This document shows positions 33,555-43,685 of a DNA stretch of 64,000 bases, in pieces. Positions within the stretch are counted from its first letter, which is position 1, and every line of letters starts with the position of its first letter. Under the pieces are notes generated by a model. That model ran no database searches. It saw only the letters and a list, made by a program, of their open reading frames with translations, and had not been told where the DNA came from. The translations under genes and the position numbers were made by a program. Source of the stretch: Sisyra terminalis (taxonomy: Eukaryota > Arthropoda > Insecta > Neuroptera > Sisyridae); assembly GCA_958496175.1 (NCBI GenBank), contig OY292280.1, forward strand, positions 3,472,001-3,536,000, given 5' to 3'.

Positions 33555-34410
33555 TACTAAACTGATTCAAAAAAAATGATGATTTTTTTTTTCTTAATTA
33601 TATCGAAAATATTGTTGGGAATGGCAAAAAAAAATCCTGTGAAATTTTAAGCTCTTAATATTAATATTAAGAGGTGCCGCATCGCAAATTTCGAATTTCC
33701 ATTTAAATAACATGGGAACAATATTCTCTTGCACTTTGGAATTTTATAGCTCACGTTGGTGACAATATTTCGGAATGACCAAGGTATATTCTTGTACAAA
33801 ATTGAACGATCTACAAAAAAGGTCTCTTACTAGTTTTTGATATATTTATTTCTTCAAAAGTTATTCGAAGTCAAAGTTGAACTAATGAGAAAATTTAATA
33901 TTTTTTCAATTTTTTGACGCTACCATCAATTTTGTGAGAAAATTTTATGGGATATTTTTTTTAGAACAGTTTTTTTCTATAACTTATTTTTATAAAAGTT
34001 TTTGATATTTTTCACAGGTCCTAAGTTATTTGCATTAAACTGAAAATTCACTGAATTATTATATTTTTATCATATTTTTTTTTTATTTTGTTAAAATAAC
34101 TTAGGACCTATGAAAAATATCAAAAATTTTTATCCAGAAAAGTTATAGGAAAAAAAGTGCTCTACAAAAAATGTCTTATAAAATTTTCTCATAAAGTTGA
34201 TGGTTGCGTCAAAAAATTGAAAAAATATTAAAATTTCTCTTTAGTTCAACTTTAACCTCGAATAACTTTTGAAGGAATAAATATATCAAAAACTTGTAAC
34301 AAACCTTTTTTGTAGATCATTTAATTTTCCATAAGAATATACATTGGTCATTCCGAAATATTGTCACCAACGTGAGCTATAAAATTTAAAAGTGCAAGAG
34401 AATATTGTTT
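33555..34410. mobile_element. Foldback element, right end truncated (same family as 59.3-60.6 kb)
   Basis: The left part CTGATTCAAAAAAAATGATG, then GTGCCGCATCGCAAATTTCG and AGCTCACGTTGGTGACAATA, is mirrored from about 34050 to 34400 (TATTGTCACCAACGTGAGCT). The terminal about 190 bp of the right arm are missing. Confidence 0.75.
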
Positions 34411-34764
34411 GAATCTTTGAATTCTTTGAATCCTCAAAAGATTCAAAATCTACAACAAAAAGTCAAAAGAACTTGCTTCCATTCCATGGTAACTATTGAA
34501 GTGATTACATTAATGATTCAAATAAAAAAATTAAAGAAATTTTTTTACTGTAATTGGTATTACTGATGAATCAAGGTTTTAAAGGCTCCCGAGGTATTAA
34601 AATTTGTATCTATATTATTTTATCCTATCTTTTCCATATTGGTACTCTTACAATCTAATTGTTGGTAAGACTAAAGTATTTACCTAATGATTTTTTTTAA
34701 CTTTTTTTCCCAGGACTAATTTCCCAGAATTTTCGTTTGGAATTCATGCTTCCATATTACAAAT

Positions 34765-34844
34765 ATGGTACCGGAATTTTGGCGATCGAAACAAATGTGT
34801 TCTAAAATTCATTTGTTTCAATCGCTGGAATTTTGTTATCAAAG
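34765..34844 (+). ncRNA. pri-miRNA-like hairpin 13
   Basis: GGCGATCGAAACAAATG pairs with CATTTGTTTCAATCGC; lower stem GGTACCGGAATTTT/AATTTTGTTATCAAAG. The upper stem matches hairpin 3. Confidence 0.55.
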
Positions 34845-34855
34845 TAGCGTCGAAA

Positions 34856-35470
34856 TTAATGGAGCATTGATTTATTGAAATTATAAATATAACTTATTTA
34901 TTTTTACCATAATTTTTACTAGTTATATTTTACGCATAAACATGGCATCATTTTTCGGTAAAGTCAGAAAGATAAGTATCAAAATTTGGGCCAAATTAAG
35001 TACATTGCATTTAAAATTTTGGAGATTTTGTATCACATTTGTATTCCCCTGATTTTCTAATAGGTTTCATCGGAATTTTTTCCGATGAATTTGATATCAG
35101 CTGAATTAATATGGATGATATTTAGGTAAATATATAAATACATTCCACAGAAAACTATTTTTTTTACTTTCCAAATTTTTGGATCTTTTGTCAAAGTAGC
35201 ATTTGGTGTAGTGGAGCTTTCATATTTAAAAATAGTACTGTGATTTTTGTCGTTGAAACATCTGTACAGTAAAGGATGTGCCTACTTAAATTAAAACACA
35301 AAATTTCTACCATAAAAATTAAAAAAATCTATTACTTATTAATCACCAAATCACACCAAATTAATCCCCAAAATTTGAAGATCGATTTTTGATCCAAATT
35401 TCCAAACTTCTGCTTTGTGTAGGAAATCTACGGAGAATATACGTGAGAAGTCTGTTTTCATCGTTCAGCA
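34856..35470. other. Intervening sequence with eroded hairpin relics
   Basis: TTTGGATCTTTTGTCAAAGTAGC (about 35178) and TAGTACTGTGATTTTTGTCG (about 35230) resemble 3' and 5' hairpin halves whose partners are lost. Confidence 0.35.
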
Positions 35471-35474
35471 TACG

Positions 35475-35561
35475 GGATACTGAAGTTTTACATTAGATAT
35501 CATGCGTTTTTGGTTAGTATAAAAATCGTTCGGTATTTAGTGGAAAATTTTGGTATCAAAG
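35475..35561 (+). ncRNA. pri-miRNA-like hairpin 14 (class I)
   Basis: 5' arm GATACTGAAGTTTTACATTA; 3' arm TCGTTCGGTATTTAGTGGAA, closing ATTTTGGTATCAAAG. Confidence 0.5.
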
Positions 35562-35829
35562 TTGCATTACTATGGACGAATTTAATATTAAATTGAATCC
35601 TTTTTCATATACCAATATCAAAGTAATTCTTACCAACTTTTATTTTTTAAGTTCCCAAAAAAAATATCATAATCCTGGCCACTATTTTTCTTCAAAAATT
35701 TTTATGGGTGCCATTTTTGGCAATCATTTTTTGGTCAATCGCAAATCCCTGATTTGAACCTGACTGTATCTCAAAGAATCCGATGTCTACATCAAGTAGT
35801 CAAAAAAAATCAATATTAAAATTTTTTAT

Positions 35830-35970
35830 GCCTACTGGTGGCCGAGTGGTCAAGATGGCCGCTCCAAAATTGGTAGATGTCGGGTTCGATCCATGTTTTG
35901 AGCAAATTTTTAATATTTCTCGATAATGGATTTTATTAACCCTAAAGTCGATAAAGACTTCAATAGTTAT
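35830..35970 (+). repeat. tRNA-derived SINE, best-preserved copy
   Basis: CTGGTGGCCGAGTGGTCAAG (A-box region) and GTCGGGTTCGATCC (B box) 30-40 nt apart, then the SINE body. Both polymerase III boxes are recognisable. Confidence 0.7.
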
Positions 35971-36070
35971 ATAGCGACAGTATATAACTATTAAATAATT
36001 TTCAAATTAATAATTGAAGTTGAAGTGATTTTTCTTAAGGCACAAATATTAAAATCTGTTTTTTTTACAT

Positions 36071-36250
36071 GGACTGGAACCAAACAATTCTTTCAAAAGC
36101 GCCCATGGAATTAAAAATTGTTGGCAGATTCTCTAAAATCAAAAATTGTATACTTTCAAGGTCGAATTTTTACTTAAATGGTTTCTACCAACTGAACAAC
36201 AATAAGGCAATTGGAACAATAGGAAAAATAAAAACTCACAAAGTACACAT
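36071..36250 (+). pseudogene. E-exon copy with lost acceptor but open frame
   Basis: The acceptor AG has become AT (TTTTTTTACATGG), creating an ATG. The frame DWNQTILSKAPMELKIVGRF stays open for about 58 codons to a weak donor-like CAAA-GTACAC. A MITE A end abuts it at about 36251. May be a dead exon or a re-used start. Confidence 0.4.
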
Positions 36251-36352
36251 TTGTTCAAATTTATGTTTATGGTATTATTTTTATAGATTATTATATAAAA
36301 TTATACTACATAAATTGGACCGCAATATATTTTATATATTGTAAACATAGTG
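36247..36352. repeat. Terminal fragment of MITE family A
   Basis: GTTCAAATTTATGTTTATGG through ACTACATAAATTGGACCGC to TATATATTGTAAAC; the right end only. Confidence 0.7.
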
Positions 36353-36517
36353 AAATAGCCGAATTGTGGGTGGAATTTTGAACATTACCACGTAAAAAGG
36401 AAATATTATAATTATTTTAAAACAATAATTGACATATCCCATTATCAAATTAAACAACCCAATAATCATGAATTATTCAAATATATATAAAAATTTAAAA
36501 ACGTAACAATGCTTACT

Positions 36518-37520
36518 AGGGTGTCCGTTATTTCACAAATTGATTTTTTACAGCGATTGCCCCCTGAATTTTTAGTTTAAGATATAAAAAAAATTATCCA
36601 ATACAATTAAGCTCTTAATTTCTTGATTAAACCGTGCCGGAATCATGTTACTTTTACCATTTAAATAACATGGGATTATTAGACTTTTTACTTTTATTTT
36701 TTTTTTCTCAGAAACAAATGAATAAAAAGATTTATGATCAAATTATTCTAACGTAAAATTTAACGCTCTACAAAAAAGGTCTCTTATGAATTTTCGATTA
36801 AATCACTCGATTAAAAGTTATTCATCATTACACTTGTGCCTAATATATCTTGCAATATTTTCAACTTTTTGCTCATTTTTACTTTTTTTAACTATAAAAT
36901 CATTGGAAGAGAAGATAAAAATTATTATCTTTAGAGCGCTAGTGATTATTTGTGTTAATTTAATGGCTTGAATTAAAAGTTAAACAAAAAAAAACATTTT
37001 TTGACAATTAAAACCGGTGTTAGTCGTGAAATTCAATTTATCCAGGATAAATTTTCGTACTTTAATCAATATTTTGTAACTACGAAGTGAATTTCATACT
37101 AATTAACGAGACTATCGACAAAAGTTCAATTAAAATTAAAATTTTTACCATTTCACCTGACGCCATCTACTCATTTTCTTAGAACTTGTAGACAACATAG
37201 ACACAAGTGAAATGTTGAATAACTTTTAATGGAGTGATTTAATCGAAAATTTATAAGAGATATTTTTTGTAGAGCGTTAAATTTTACGTCAGAATAATTT
37301 GATTATAAATCTTTTTATTCATTTGTTTCTGAGAAAAAAAAATTAAAAGTAAAAAGTCAAATAATCCCAAGTTATTTAAATGGTAAAAGTAACATGATTC
37401 CGGCTAGGTTTAATCAAGAAATTAAGAGCTTAATTGTATTGGGATTTTTTTTTATCCTAAACTAAAAATTCAGGAGGCGATCACTGTAAAAAAATTAATT
37501 TGGGAAATAACGGACACCCT
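36518..37520. mobile_element. 1.0 kb foldback transposon with AGGGTGTCCGTTATTTC ends
   Basis: Perfect terminal AGGGTGTCCGTTATTTC and its reverse complement, with long arms mirrored to a centre near 37020. Flanked by AATGCTTACT and AATGCTAACT (9 of 10 identical), a likely target-site duplication of 8-10 bp. No transposase. The frame at 36786-36971 is part of an arm. Confidence 0.85.
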
Positions 37521-37663
37521 AATGCTAACTTATGAGCTTTCGTTAGTATACCATTATTCGTCTCTAAGTAAAATGCTTTGATATTCTTTTGGATTTTTCT
37601 CTAAAACGATGAATTCATTATTTTAATTATCAATTTGAATAGGAAAATTTTGGTTTTTATATG

Positions 37664-37753
37664 TGGTACCGCAGTTTTAAGGTACGTATTCTTCGGTTTT
37701 GATAATCAATTAAACCGTTGGGTATTTATCCTTCGACTTTGGTATCAAAGCGA
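37664..37753 (+). ncRNA. pri-miRNA-like hairpin 15 (class I)
   Basis: 5' arm GGTACCGCAGTTTTAAGGTA; 3' arm CCGTTGGGTATTTATCCTTC, closing GACTTTGGTATCAAAGC. A stem of about 35 positions with mismatches and an AATCAATT loop. Confidence 0.55.
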
Positions 37754-38104
37754 CATATAAGCGTAAATGAAATAAATTTTAAATTTTACCATTATTATCA
37801 AATCAATTCCAAAAAGAAACTTACTGATAAATTTTTTTAGGTTCCACAATTAAAAAGTCATCATCAGGGCTACCATTGTCAAATGGAAGTTGAGCAAATA
37901 GTTACTGGTCATTTCTAAAATCTATTAAAGGTATCTAAGGAACCTAGGTATCTAGCAAGGTACCTATAAATGAATTCAAAATCCACATCGAATGGTTACA
38001 ATGGAGCCAAGAAAAGCATCTTCAAAAATGGTGAAAAACTTTTTGGTAAAAATTGCATCGAATTTAATAAAAGTACAAATATTAATGTGCGTTTTCTTTT
38101 TTAG

Positions 38105-38275
38105 GGTTGGAACCAACCAATTCTTTTAAAACTGAAATTGGAACCAACAAATTTTGGCAGATTTCTTCCAACTGGAATTCACGATATTTTCAACAGTGAT
38201 GCCAACTTGTTGACCAAAATGATTGCTACTAATCAACACTCAATTCGTATACTTCAACAATGCAGAGCTTATAAG
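38105..38275 (+). CDS. Intact E exon, 57 codons, phase 0-0
   Basis: Bounded by TTTTCTTTTTTAG and a TATAAG-GTAAGG donor, with a branch-point-like TATTAAT 20-25 nt upstream. Exactly 57 open codons in phase 0: begins GWNQPILLKLKLEPTNFGRF, continues FLPTGIHDIFNSDANLLTK and ends ILQQCRAYK. At least seven other degraded copies of this exon occur at 28.9, 30.3, 31.4, 36.1, 41.3, 42.3 and 45.1 kb; three of them keep the pyrimidine tract and AG, of which only the 42.3 kb copy also has a donor. The product is not recognised, and coding status is inferred only from the open frame and symmetric phase. It could equally be a spliced non-coding exon of the hairpin host transcript. Confidence 0.5.
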
Positions 38276-38445
38276 GTAAGGTTTTGAATTTATTACTATT
38301 CCATATTTCCCTGTTTTACCTTATTGGCTCATTGCTGATGAGACCACTAAAAGCTTCTATACTTTTATTTTTTTATTTTTTTTTGATTTTATTGGATTAA
38401 TTTCCATCTTATAATTTATCAAATTTTAGCTCTCATATTGATAAC

Positions 38446-38532
38446 TGGTACTGCAATTTTTGTCGTTGAACCTAACGAATATGTTAATTAAGGAATTCAT
38501 TAGGTTCAATCACATCAATTTCGGTATCAATA
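38446..38532 (+). ncRNA. pri-miRNA-like hairpin 16
   Basis: 5' arm TGTCGTTGAACCTAACGAAT; 3' arm ATTCATTAGGTTCAATCACA. Lower stem GGTACTGCAATTTT/AATTTCGGTATCAA. It lies 170 nt after the donor of the intact E exon, i.e. in an intron. Confidence 0.6.
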
Positions 38533-38911
38533 CAGCATTAAAGTTAAGAATATAACTATTTAAAGGGAATACAAATTTAATTATCTTTTTCTATAAATTT
38601 CATCTAATAACTAAAAATATTTAATCGATTTTTTTGGAAAGTGGTCATTTATTAGAAAAGAATCATAATTTCTGGTTAATATAAAATTGTTTCCATACCT
38701 TGGGAATTCTGGTTGCCCCACGTGGATATACCCTTCCATATTAAATGCTGCTTTTGCCATTTTTGCAGTTAAATCAAGTGACTTAACACTATTTTCTAAA
38801 AAAAAATATTTTTTCCAACTCTGAAATTGTGCTTTGAAAAGCACTTCCCCCATATCCGAAATTTTGAGTTGGTACCACTATTAAGTTGGAAAAAGTTCCC
38901 TTGTTCAAATC

Positions 38912-39000
38912 TGGTATTGAAATTTTTAATGAGTGGATCGTATGTGTTTTTATAATAGAAAGACCATATGATACATTCGTAGAAATTTTGGTATCAAGGC
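38912..39000 (+). ncRNA. pri-miRNA-like hairpin 17
   Basis: Duplicate of hairpin 8: TTAATGAGTGGATCGTATGT / CCATATGATACATTCGTAGA. One G-to-A change in the 3' arm relative to hairpin 8. Confidence 0.55.
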
Positions 39001-39212
39001 AGCATTGGAGTATTTGGTGGATAACCCTTCCATAGTGTTCTATACTGATACTGAAATTTTTGCAGTTAAATCAAGTACTTAACACTATTTTCAGAAAATA
39101 TGAATTTTATTAGGCAAGACTTTGGACTTTTGCATAGAAAAGCACTTTCGTTAATTCCGTAATTTTCAGTTGGTAGCACTGTAAAGTCGGAAAGAGGTCC
39201 CGTTATCAAAAA

Positions 39213-39300
39213 TGGTACTGCAATTTTAACGAGTGAATTGTATGTGTTTTTATAGCAAAAATACCATATGATTCCATCGTTAAAGTTTTGGTATCAAAGC
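39213..39300 (+). ncRNA. pri-miRNA-like hairpin 18
   Basis: Duplicate of hairpin 9, upper stem unchanged: TTAACGAGTGAATTGTATGT / CCATATGATTCCATCGTTAA. Confidence 0.55.
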
Positions 39301-39519
39301 AACATTGGAATAATTGGTGCAGTTATACACTTATGGATAAGCTTCCATAATAATTATTGCTTCTGCAATTTTTGCAGTTAAAATAAGTGGTGTATTACTA
39401 TTTTCTTGTAAAACTAATATTTTAGACTCTGAAATATTGCTTAGAAAAGCACCTTTGTGATTTCCGTAATTTTGAGTTGGTAGCACTGTAAAGTCAGAAT
39501 GAAGTCTCATGTTTAAATC

Positions 39520-39609
39520 TGGTACTGCAATTTTTAATGAGTGAAACCTATGAGTATTTATATTAAAAATACCATCGGTTTTATTCGTAGAAATTTTGGT
39601 ACCAAAGCT
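39520..39609 (+). ncRNA. pri-miRNA-like hairpin 19
   Basis: Duplicate of hairpin 10 with ACCATCGGTTTTATTCGTAG in the 3' arm and an intact GGTACCAAAGC lower stem. Confidence 0.55.
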
Positions 39610-39817
39610 ACGCTGTACTATATCTTGCAGTGATTTACATTTAATTATGAGCTTCTATACTAAACACTGCTGTTACAATTTTTGCAGTTAAGTCAAGTGA
39701 CTAAACACTATTTTCTAGAAAAACACTCTTCTTTTATTTAGCTTGTAAAGCTCTTTCGTCACTTCGTAATTTTACGTTGGTACTACTGTAGCTAGAATGA
39801 GATCTCTCGTTCAAAAC

Positions 39818-39907
39818 TGGTACTGCAATTTTTAACGGATGAATCAAATGGGTTTTTAACTGCAAAAATATCATTTGATTCATTTGTTGCAAGTTTGGTA
39901 TCAAAAC
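39818..39907 (+). ncRNA. pri-miRNA-like hairpin 20
   Basis: TTAACGGATGAATCAAATGG pairs with ATCATTTGATTCATTTGTTG. The upper stem resembles hairpins 28 and 32. Confidence 0.6.
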
Positions 39908-40112
39908 AACGTTGGAATAATTGGTGCAGTGATATACATGTGGATATGAGCTTCAATACTAAATACAGCTACTGCAATTTTTGTTAACTAAATTTTATTA
40001 TCTAAAAATCAGAATTTTATTAACAAAAACTCTGAATTTTTGCATAGAAAAGCATTTTTGTAATTTTAAGTTGGTAGTACTGTAAGATCGGAAAGAGGTC
40101 CCATTTTCAAAA

Positions 40113-40170
40113 CTGGTACTGCAAGTTAAAATACCATGTAGTTCATTCGTTGCAATTTCGTATCAAAGCC
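40113..40170 (+). ncRNA. pri-miRNA-like hairpin 21, broken
   Basis: GGTACTGCAAGTTAAAATAC then CCATGTAGTTCATTCGTTGC and TTTCGTATCAAAGC. The 5' upper arm and part of the loop are deleted, so it cannot form the family hairpin. Confidence 0.5.
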
Positions 40171-40309
40171 ATATTGAATTAATTGGTGCACTAATTTAGA
40201 AGAAAAAAAAATATAGCTTTTTATTTTATACATTTTTTAAAAATACTGTTACGTTTTTAAATGTTTAATTATATTTAATGGCTTTATAGGGATTTGTATT
40301 TCAGGATCT

Positions 40310-40540
40310 ACAACAATATCAAATTTATTTTATTACTTTAACTTGTATTTATGCCATACTACACACGTATTTATGTACCACAATCGTTTATGTATATATT
40401 TCACTCTTTAACTGAATATCTTGCTACTTATCACTGATTGCTAACTACTTACTGATTTTTTCCACTAGTGGTCGTCTTCTTTAATAGTGGCACATGAATT
40501 ATTCGAACTCCAGATTCTTCCATCTCAGGCACTTTCGACC
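40310..40540. repeat. Superunit left-edge block, copy 2
   Basis: Relative of 27400-27600 (ACACGTATTTATGTACCACA, CGTCTTCTTTAATAGTGG). Precedes S-element copy 4. Confidence 0.5.
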
Positions 40541-40597
40541 GTAATTTTTATTTTTTTTCTAATTTTTTCTTCAATCAAAAATCTTCAAAGAAAAATC

Positions 40598-40665
40598 TTA
40601 GCCTGTGCTTGACCACTCCCCCTTTTTATTTTTATGGTTCAGTGAGAACACAGCAAGACGCCTGT
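40598..40665 (+). repeat. S-element copy 4
   Basis: CTGTGCTTGACCACTCCCCC, TTTTATGGTTCAGTGAGAAC, ACAGCAAGACGCC. Confidence 0.6.
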
Positions 40666-40914
40666 TATCCATAGGTACCACTATGCTCCCACAATATGTT
40701 TATCCACATTTAAATTTGAGGCGTATTACAACTTATTTTAACAAATATTATTATCAATACTCTCAGGAAAATTATGTTTAAAGGTTTAAATTGTACTTTT
40801 AATAGGGATTATTTCAAAAGTTAACTTGAAAAAACCAAAGATTTGGCCATGAATAATGATTTTCCAGAATTTTAATGAGATTTGAGGGACTAAAGTTTTC
40901 GTCTTCATGTATAA

Positions 40915-41005
40915 GTGATTCGTGAAGTTTTCCATTAGGTATTGATCGTTTTTGGTTTATATAAAACACGTTTGATATTTAGTGGTTAACTTTGGAATCA
41001 AGGCA
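40915..41005 (+). ncRNA. pri-miRNA-like hairpin 22 (class I)
   Basis: 5' arm GATTCGTGAAGTTTTCCATT; 3' arm ACGTTTGATATTTAGTGGTT, closing AACTTTGGAATCAAGGC. Confidence 0.45.
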
Positions 41006-41290
41006 ACATAAGTGAGGGAATAAATAAAATATATAAATGAATCCTTTTTTGCATATCTTTTCAAAAGAAAATCTGACTAATTTATATTTTTTAGGTTCCT
41101 ATAAAATAAAAACAGAACATGTTTCTGGTCTTTTGTAATTAAGTTATAGTCAATCGCAAATGCTTTGTTTATATCTCAATGGATCCGTTATCTACATCAA
41201 AAATGAAGAAAAAAATTGATAAAACTATCTACCGGAATTATTGATTTGTTAACTTTAATATTACAGTTATTAATATGTGTCTTTTTCTTA

Positions 41291-41380
41291 ATGGACTGGA
41301 ACCGTCCAATTCTTACAAAAGTGGCTATGGTATCAAAAAATGGTAACCACCAAGAATGGATCAACAATCAAAAATCATAA
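41291..41380 (+). pseudogene. E-exon copy with lost acceptor
   Basis: Acceptor AG changed to AT (TTTTTCTTAATGG). The frame DWNRPILTKVAMVSKNGN reaches a stop after about 28 codons. Confidence 0.45.
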
Positions 41381-41562
41381 TATATGTAATTTCATGAAAT
41401 TATTTTCTACAGCAAAAATATGGGATCAAAGAAGTATGTATTTTTTTTTTCATTCAATCTTTCTCTTTTCTTACTTCACTAGTAACTACCCGTGAGCTCA
41501 ACAAATTTTTAATCCATTTTTTTTCTAATTTTGTAGAAGTAATTGGACGTCCACAATCAATA

Positions 41563-41650
41563 CTGGTAATGTAGTTTTGGTGATGGTCTCAAACGATTTT
41601 GTCTATAAAAGAAATCGTTGGATTCGGTCACTAAAATTATAGTATCATAG
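41563..41650 (+). ncRNA. pri-miRNA-like hairpin 23
   Basis: TGGTGATGGTCTCAAACGAT pairs with ATCGTTGGATTCGGTCACTA; lower stem GGTAATGTAGTTTT/AAATTATAGTATCATAGC; 3' flank AACGTTGGA. Confidence 0.55.
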
Positions 41651-41904
41651 CAACGTTGGATTAAACAGTGTGGGAATTTAAGTAGAAATCAAAATTAAAA
41701 TTCCTAATATTTGATTAATTATCCTTCTAGTTGTTTATACTTCCATGTACTGTGGTACCTCACAGTGCTCCTTTTCTTTTCTATAATCCTGGAATTTCAA
41801 GAGGATATGGTCTTCCATTACTTCTCCACCTCACATCAAAAAAAAAAAAAAATCTTTATTTTAGTATCCCATCACCAATAATTGGATATGGGTTTTTATA
41901 ATAA

Positions 41905-41992
41905 TGGTACTGCGGTTTTACCCGTTGCACCGAAGGTTATTGCTTAAACAATAACTTTTGATCCAACCGGTGAAATTTTGGTATCAAAACAA
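41905..41992 (+). ncRNA. pri-miRNA-like hairpin 24
   Basis: ACCCGTTGCACCGAAGGTTA pairs with TAACTTTTGATCCAACCGGT; lower stem GGTACTGCGGTTTT/AAATTTTGGTATCAAAAC. Confidence 0.55.
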
Positions 41993-42091
41993 CGTTGGAG
42001 TTAATAATTCTTTTTCATAAAAACATTTTTTTTTTTTGTAATTTGATTCTTACAGTACTAATAAGTGAATAGGAGCTTTTATTATTGTCAA

Positions 42092-42175
42092 TGGTACTGC
42101 AATTTTTAGGGTTGAATTGGGTGATTTGTCAATAAAAATTGATCACATAATTCGGGGCAATTTTGGTATCAAAGC
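42092..42175 (+). ncRNA. pri-miRNA-like hairpin 25
   Basis: TTAGGGTTGAATTGGGTGAT pairs with ATCACATAATTCGGGGCAAT; lower stem GGTACTGCAATTT/TTTTGGTATCAAAGC. Confidence 0.55.
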
Positions 42176-42315
42176 TGCTCTACAAAAACAGAAACTTTTT
42201 GGTTGAGATTCTGAGCTTTTTTTTGGGTCAAAAACAAAATTGGATAAAACTTTTTTGGTAATTTTTGCAGTTTTCTTTAGTGATACAAATATTAATGTCT
42301 GTCTTTTTTTTCAAG

Positions 42316-42482
42316 GACTGGAACCAATCAACTCTTATAAAAGTTACTTTGGAATCAACAATCAACAGTTTCTAGGACATAAAAATTTGCAGTTCTTTCC
42401 ATTTCAATGCCTTAATTTTTACTCAAGCGGATACTACGGAATAACCAACAATGAAATCACTAACAAAAACATAAATCATAAG
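42316..42482 (+). pseudogene. E-exon copy with both splice sites, frame broken
   Basis: Acceptor TTTTTTTTCAAG, donor CATAAG-GTAAGA. The family frame DWNQSTLIKVTLESTINSF runs into TAG, and the length of 167 nt is not a multiple of three. Splice sites conserved without the frame favour a non-coding role or recent decay. Confidence 0.55.
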
Positions 42483-42631
42483 GTAAGATTATATTTTTTG
42501 TTTTTTTTTTTTCATAGCAGTTCCCATTTTAATGGCTTATTGTTTAAAGGACCAAAAATTATTAATTTTCTTTTTACTACACTAATTTCCCTTGGGTCAA
42601 ATTTTCAAATTAGTGCTTCCATATTTTGATC

Positions 42632-42722
42632 AGGTACTGCAATTTCGGTGGTTGATTCAAATGATTTTTTTTAAATAAAAAGTATTATTAGTTTCAACCA
42701 CTATAATTTTTGTACTACAACA
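42632..42722 (+). ncRNA. pri-miRNA-like hairpin 26
   Basis: TCGGTGGTTGATTCAAATGA pairs with TATTAGTTTCAACCACTATA; lower stem GGTACTGCAATTT/ATTTTTGTACTACAAC. Confidence 0.5.
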
Positions 42723-42954
42723 GCTTTAGAGTTGGAGAGTTATAAAAATCCTTATAGAAACTGACCCACGATAGCTAGGCAATCATTTGTTTGTAATGTT
42801 AGTAGAAAGAGACTTCCATAGCACTTACGCCGTCTCCTCTCTGTTTCTCTTTGTGCTAATGGCCACTATGTTTATTAGTAATCTACAAGCTAGTACTATA
42901 ATAAAATACGAACAAAATTGATCCACGCCTCAAAAAGATTCGCCATCCCTGATC

Positions 42955-43045
42955 TAGATCATCTTTCATCTCATTTTGCTTGGCCAATCCCGTTTCACTT
43001 ATCTTCGTAGTTCAGTGAGTACACAGCAGGACACCAAATTTCAAT
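42955..43045 (+). repeat. S-element copy 5
   Basis: TCATTTTGCTTGGCCAATCC, GTTCAGTGAGTACACAGCAG, GACACCAAAT; more diverged in the centre. Confidence 0.55.
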
Positions 43046-43103
43046 CGAAGTCATGTGACAAAATTGAAGTTTATGAAGTTCATATGGATATCCAAATTTA
43101 CAT

Positions 43104-43192
43104 CTGGTTCTACAGTTTTTTTCGAATGGATCAAATGGTTTTGTGAAAAAAAAATAATTTGATTCATTCAAAAAAATTGTGGTATCATGGCA
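43104..43192 (+). ncRNA. pri-miRNA-like hairpin 27
   Basis: TTCGAATGGATCAAATGGTT pairs with AATTTGATTCATTCAAAAAA; lower stem GGTTCTACAGTTT/AATTGTGGTATCATGGC; flank AACGTTGGA. Confidence 0.55.
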
Positions 43193-43229
43193 ACGTTGGA
43201 ATAGAGGGTGTAATGGTTAGTAAAATTCC

Positions 43230-43327
43230 ATAATCATTAAGTATTGTAAATTTGCTCGATGCAAGGATCGAACCGAACATCTACCAGTTTTGGATCGGTC
43301 ACATTGACCACTCGGCCACCAGTGAGC
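43230..43327 (-). repeat. tRNA-derived SINE, minus strand
   Basis: CCACTCGGCCACCAGTGAGC and GGATCGAACCGAACATC are the reversed A- and B-box regions. Confidence 0.65.
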
Positions 43328-43598
43328 TCGGTAAACATTAATAATTTTTGGTTTTTTTATTTTATATTTATATAATTGATAAATTTAATTAATTTCTAAA
43401 ATTTTGTACGTAAATTTATTTTTATATTTATGAAAGTATCACTAAAGTGTACCAAAAATTTATCAACAAATTGTGGAAGTTTTCCAAAAATGGTAATTTT
43501 AGTTCAATTTACAAGGAAAACTAATATTTGGAAAAGTGAATTTTTGTTGTTTCCAAAGATTTACCAGTGCAGTATTAAGTGGAGATGAACTTCCATAA

Positions 43599-43685
43599 TG
43601 GTACTGCAATTTTTGATGTTGAACCATACGATCATGTAAAAAAGAACAATCGTGGGGTTCAACAACAGTAATTTTGGTATCCATG
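43599..43685 (+). ncRNA. pri-miRNA-like hairpin 28
   Basis: TTGATGTTGAACCATACGAT pairs with ATCGTGGGGTTCAACAACAG. Lower stem GGTACTGCAATTTT/TAATTTTGGTATCCATGC. Confidence 0.6.

Larger units (their letters stand above)
37830..39620 (+). repeat. Segmental duplicate of 31120-32610 (more complete copy)
   Basis: Collinear with the left copy but retaining the full E exon, its donor and hairpin 16 in addition. Confidence 0.8.
38870..40175 (+). repeat. 303-bp tandem array with five hairpins
   Basis: Hairpins start at 38912, 39213, 39520, 39818 and 40113. Each is preceded by GAGTTGGTAGCACTGTAAAG and followed by CAACGTTGGAATA, and by a half motif GCTACTGCAATTTTTGCAGT with TTAAATCAAGTGACTTAACA. The four-unit array at 31560-32610 is its duplicate. 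Confidence 0.8.

Noticed and set aside
35830..35910. tRNA gene
   Set aside because: A and B boxes are recognisable, but the acceptor stem and cloverleaf are not, and several copies share a non-tRNA body; a SINE fits better.
42240..42629. 129-codon plus-strand open frame
   Set aside because: It crosses intron, pyrimidine tract, E exon and the following intron in a frame different from that of the intact E exon; the upstream part is intronic.
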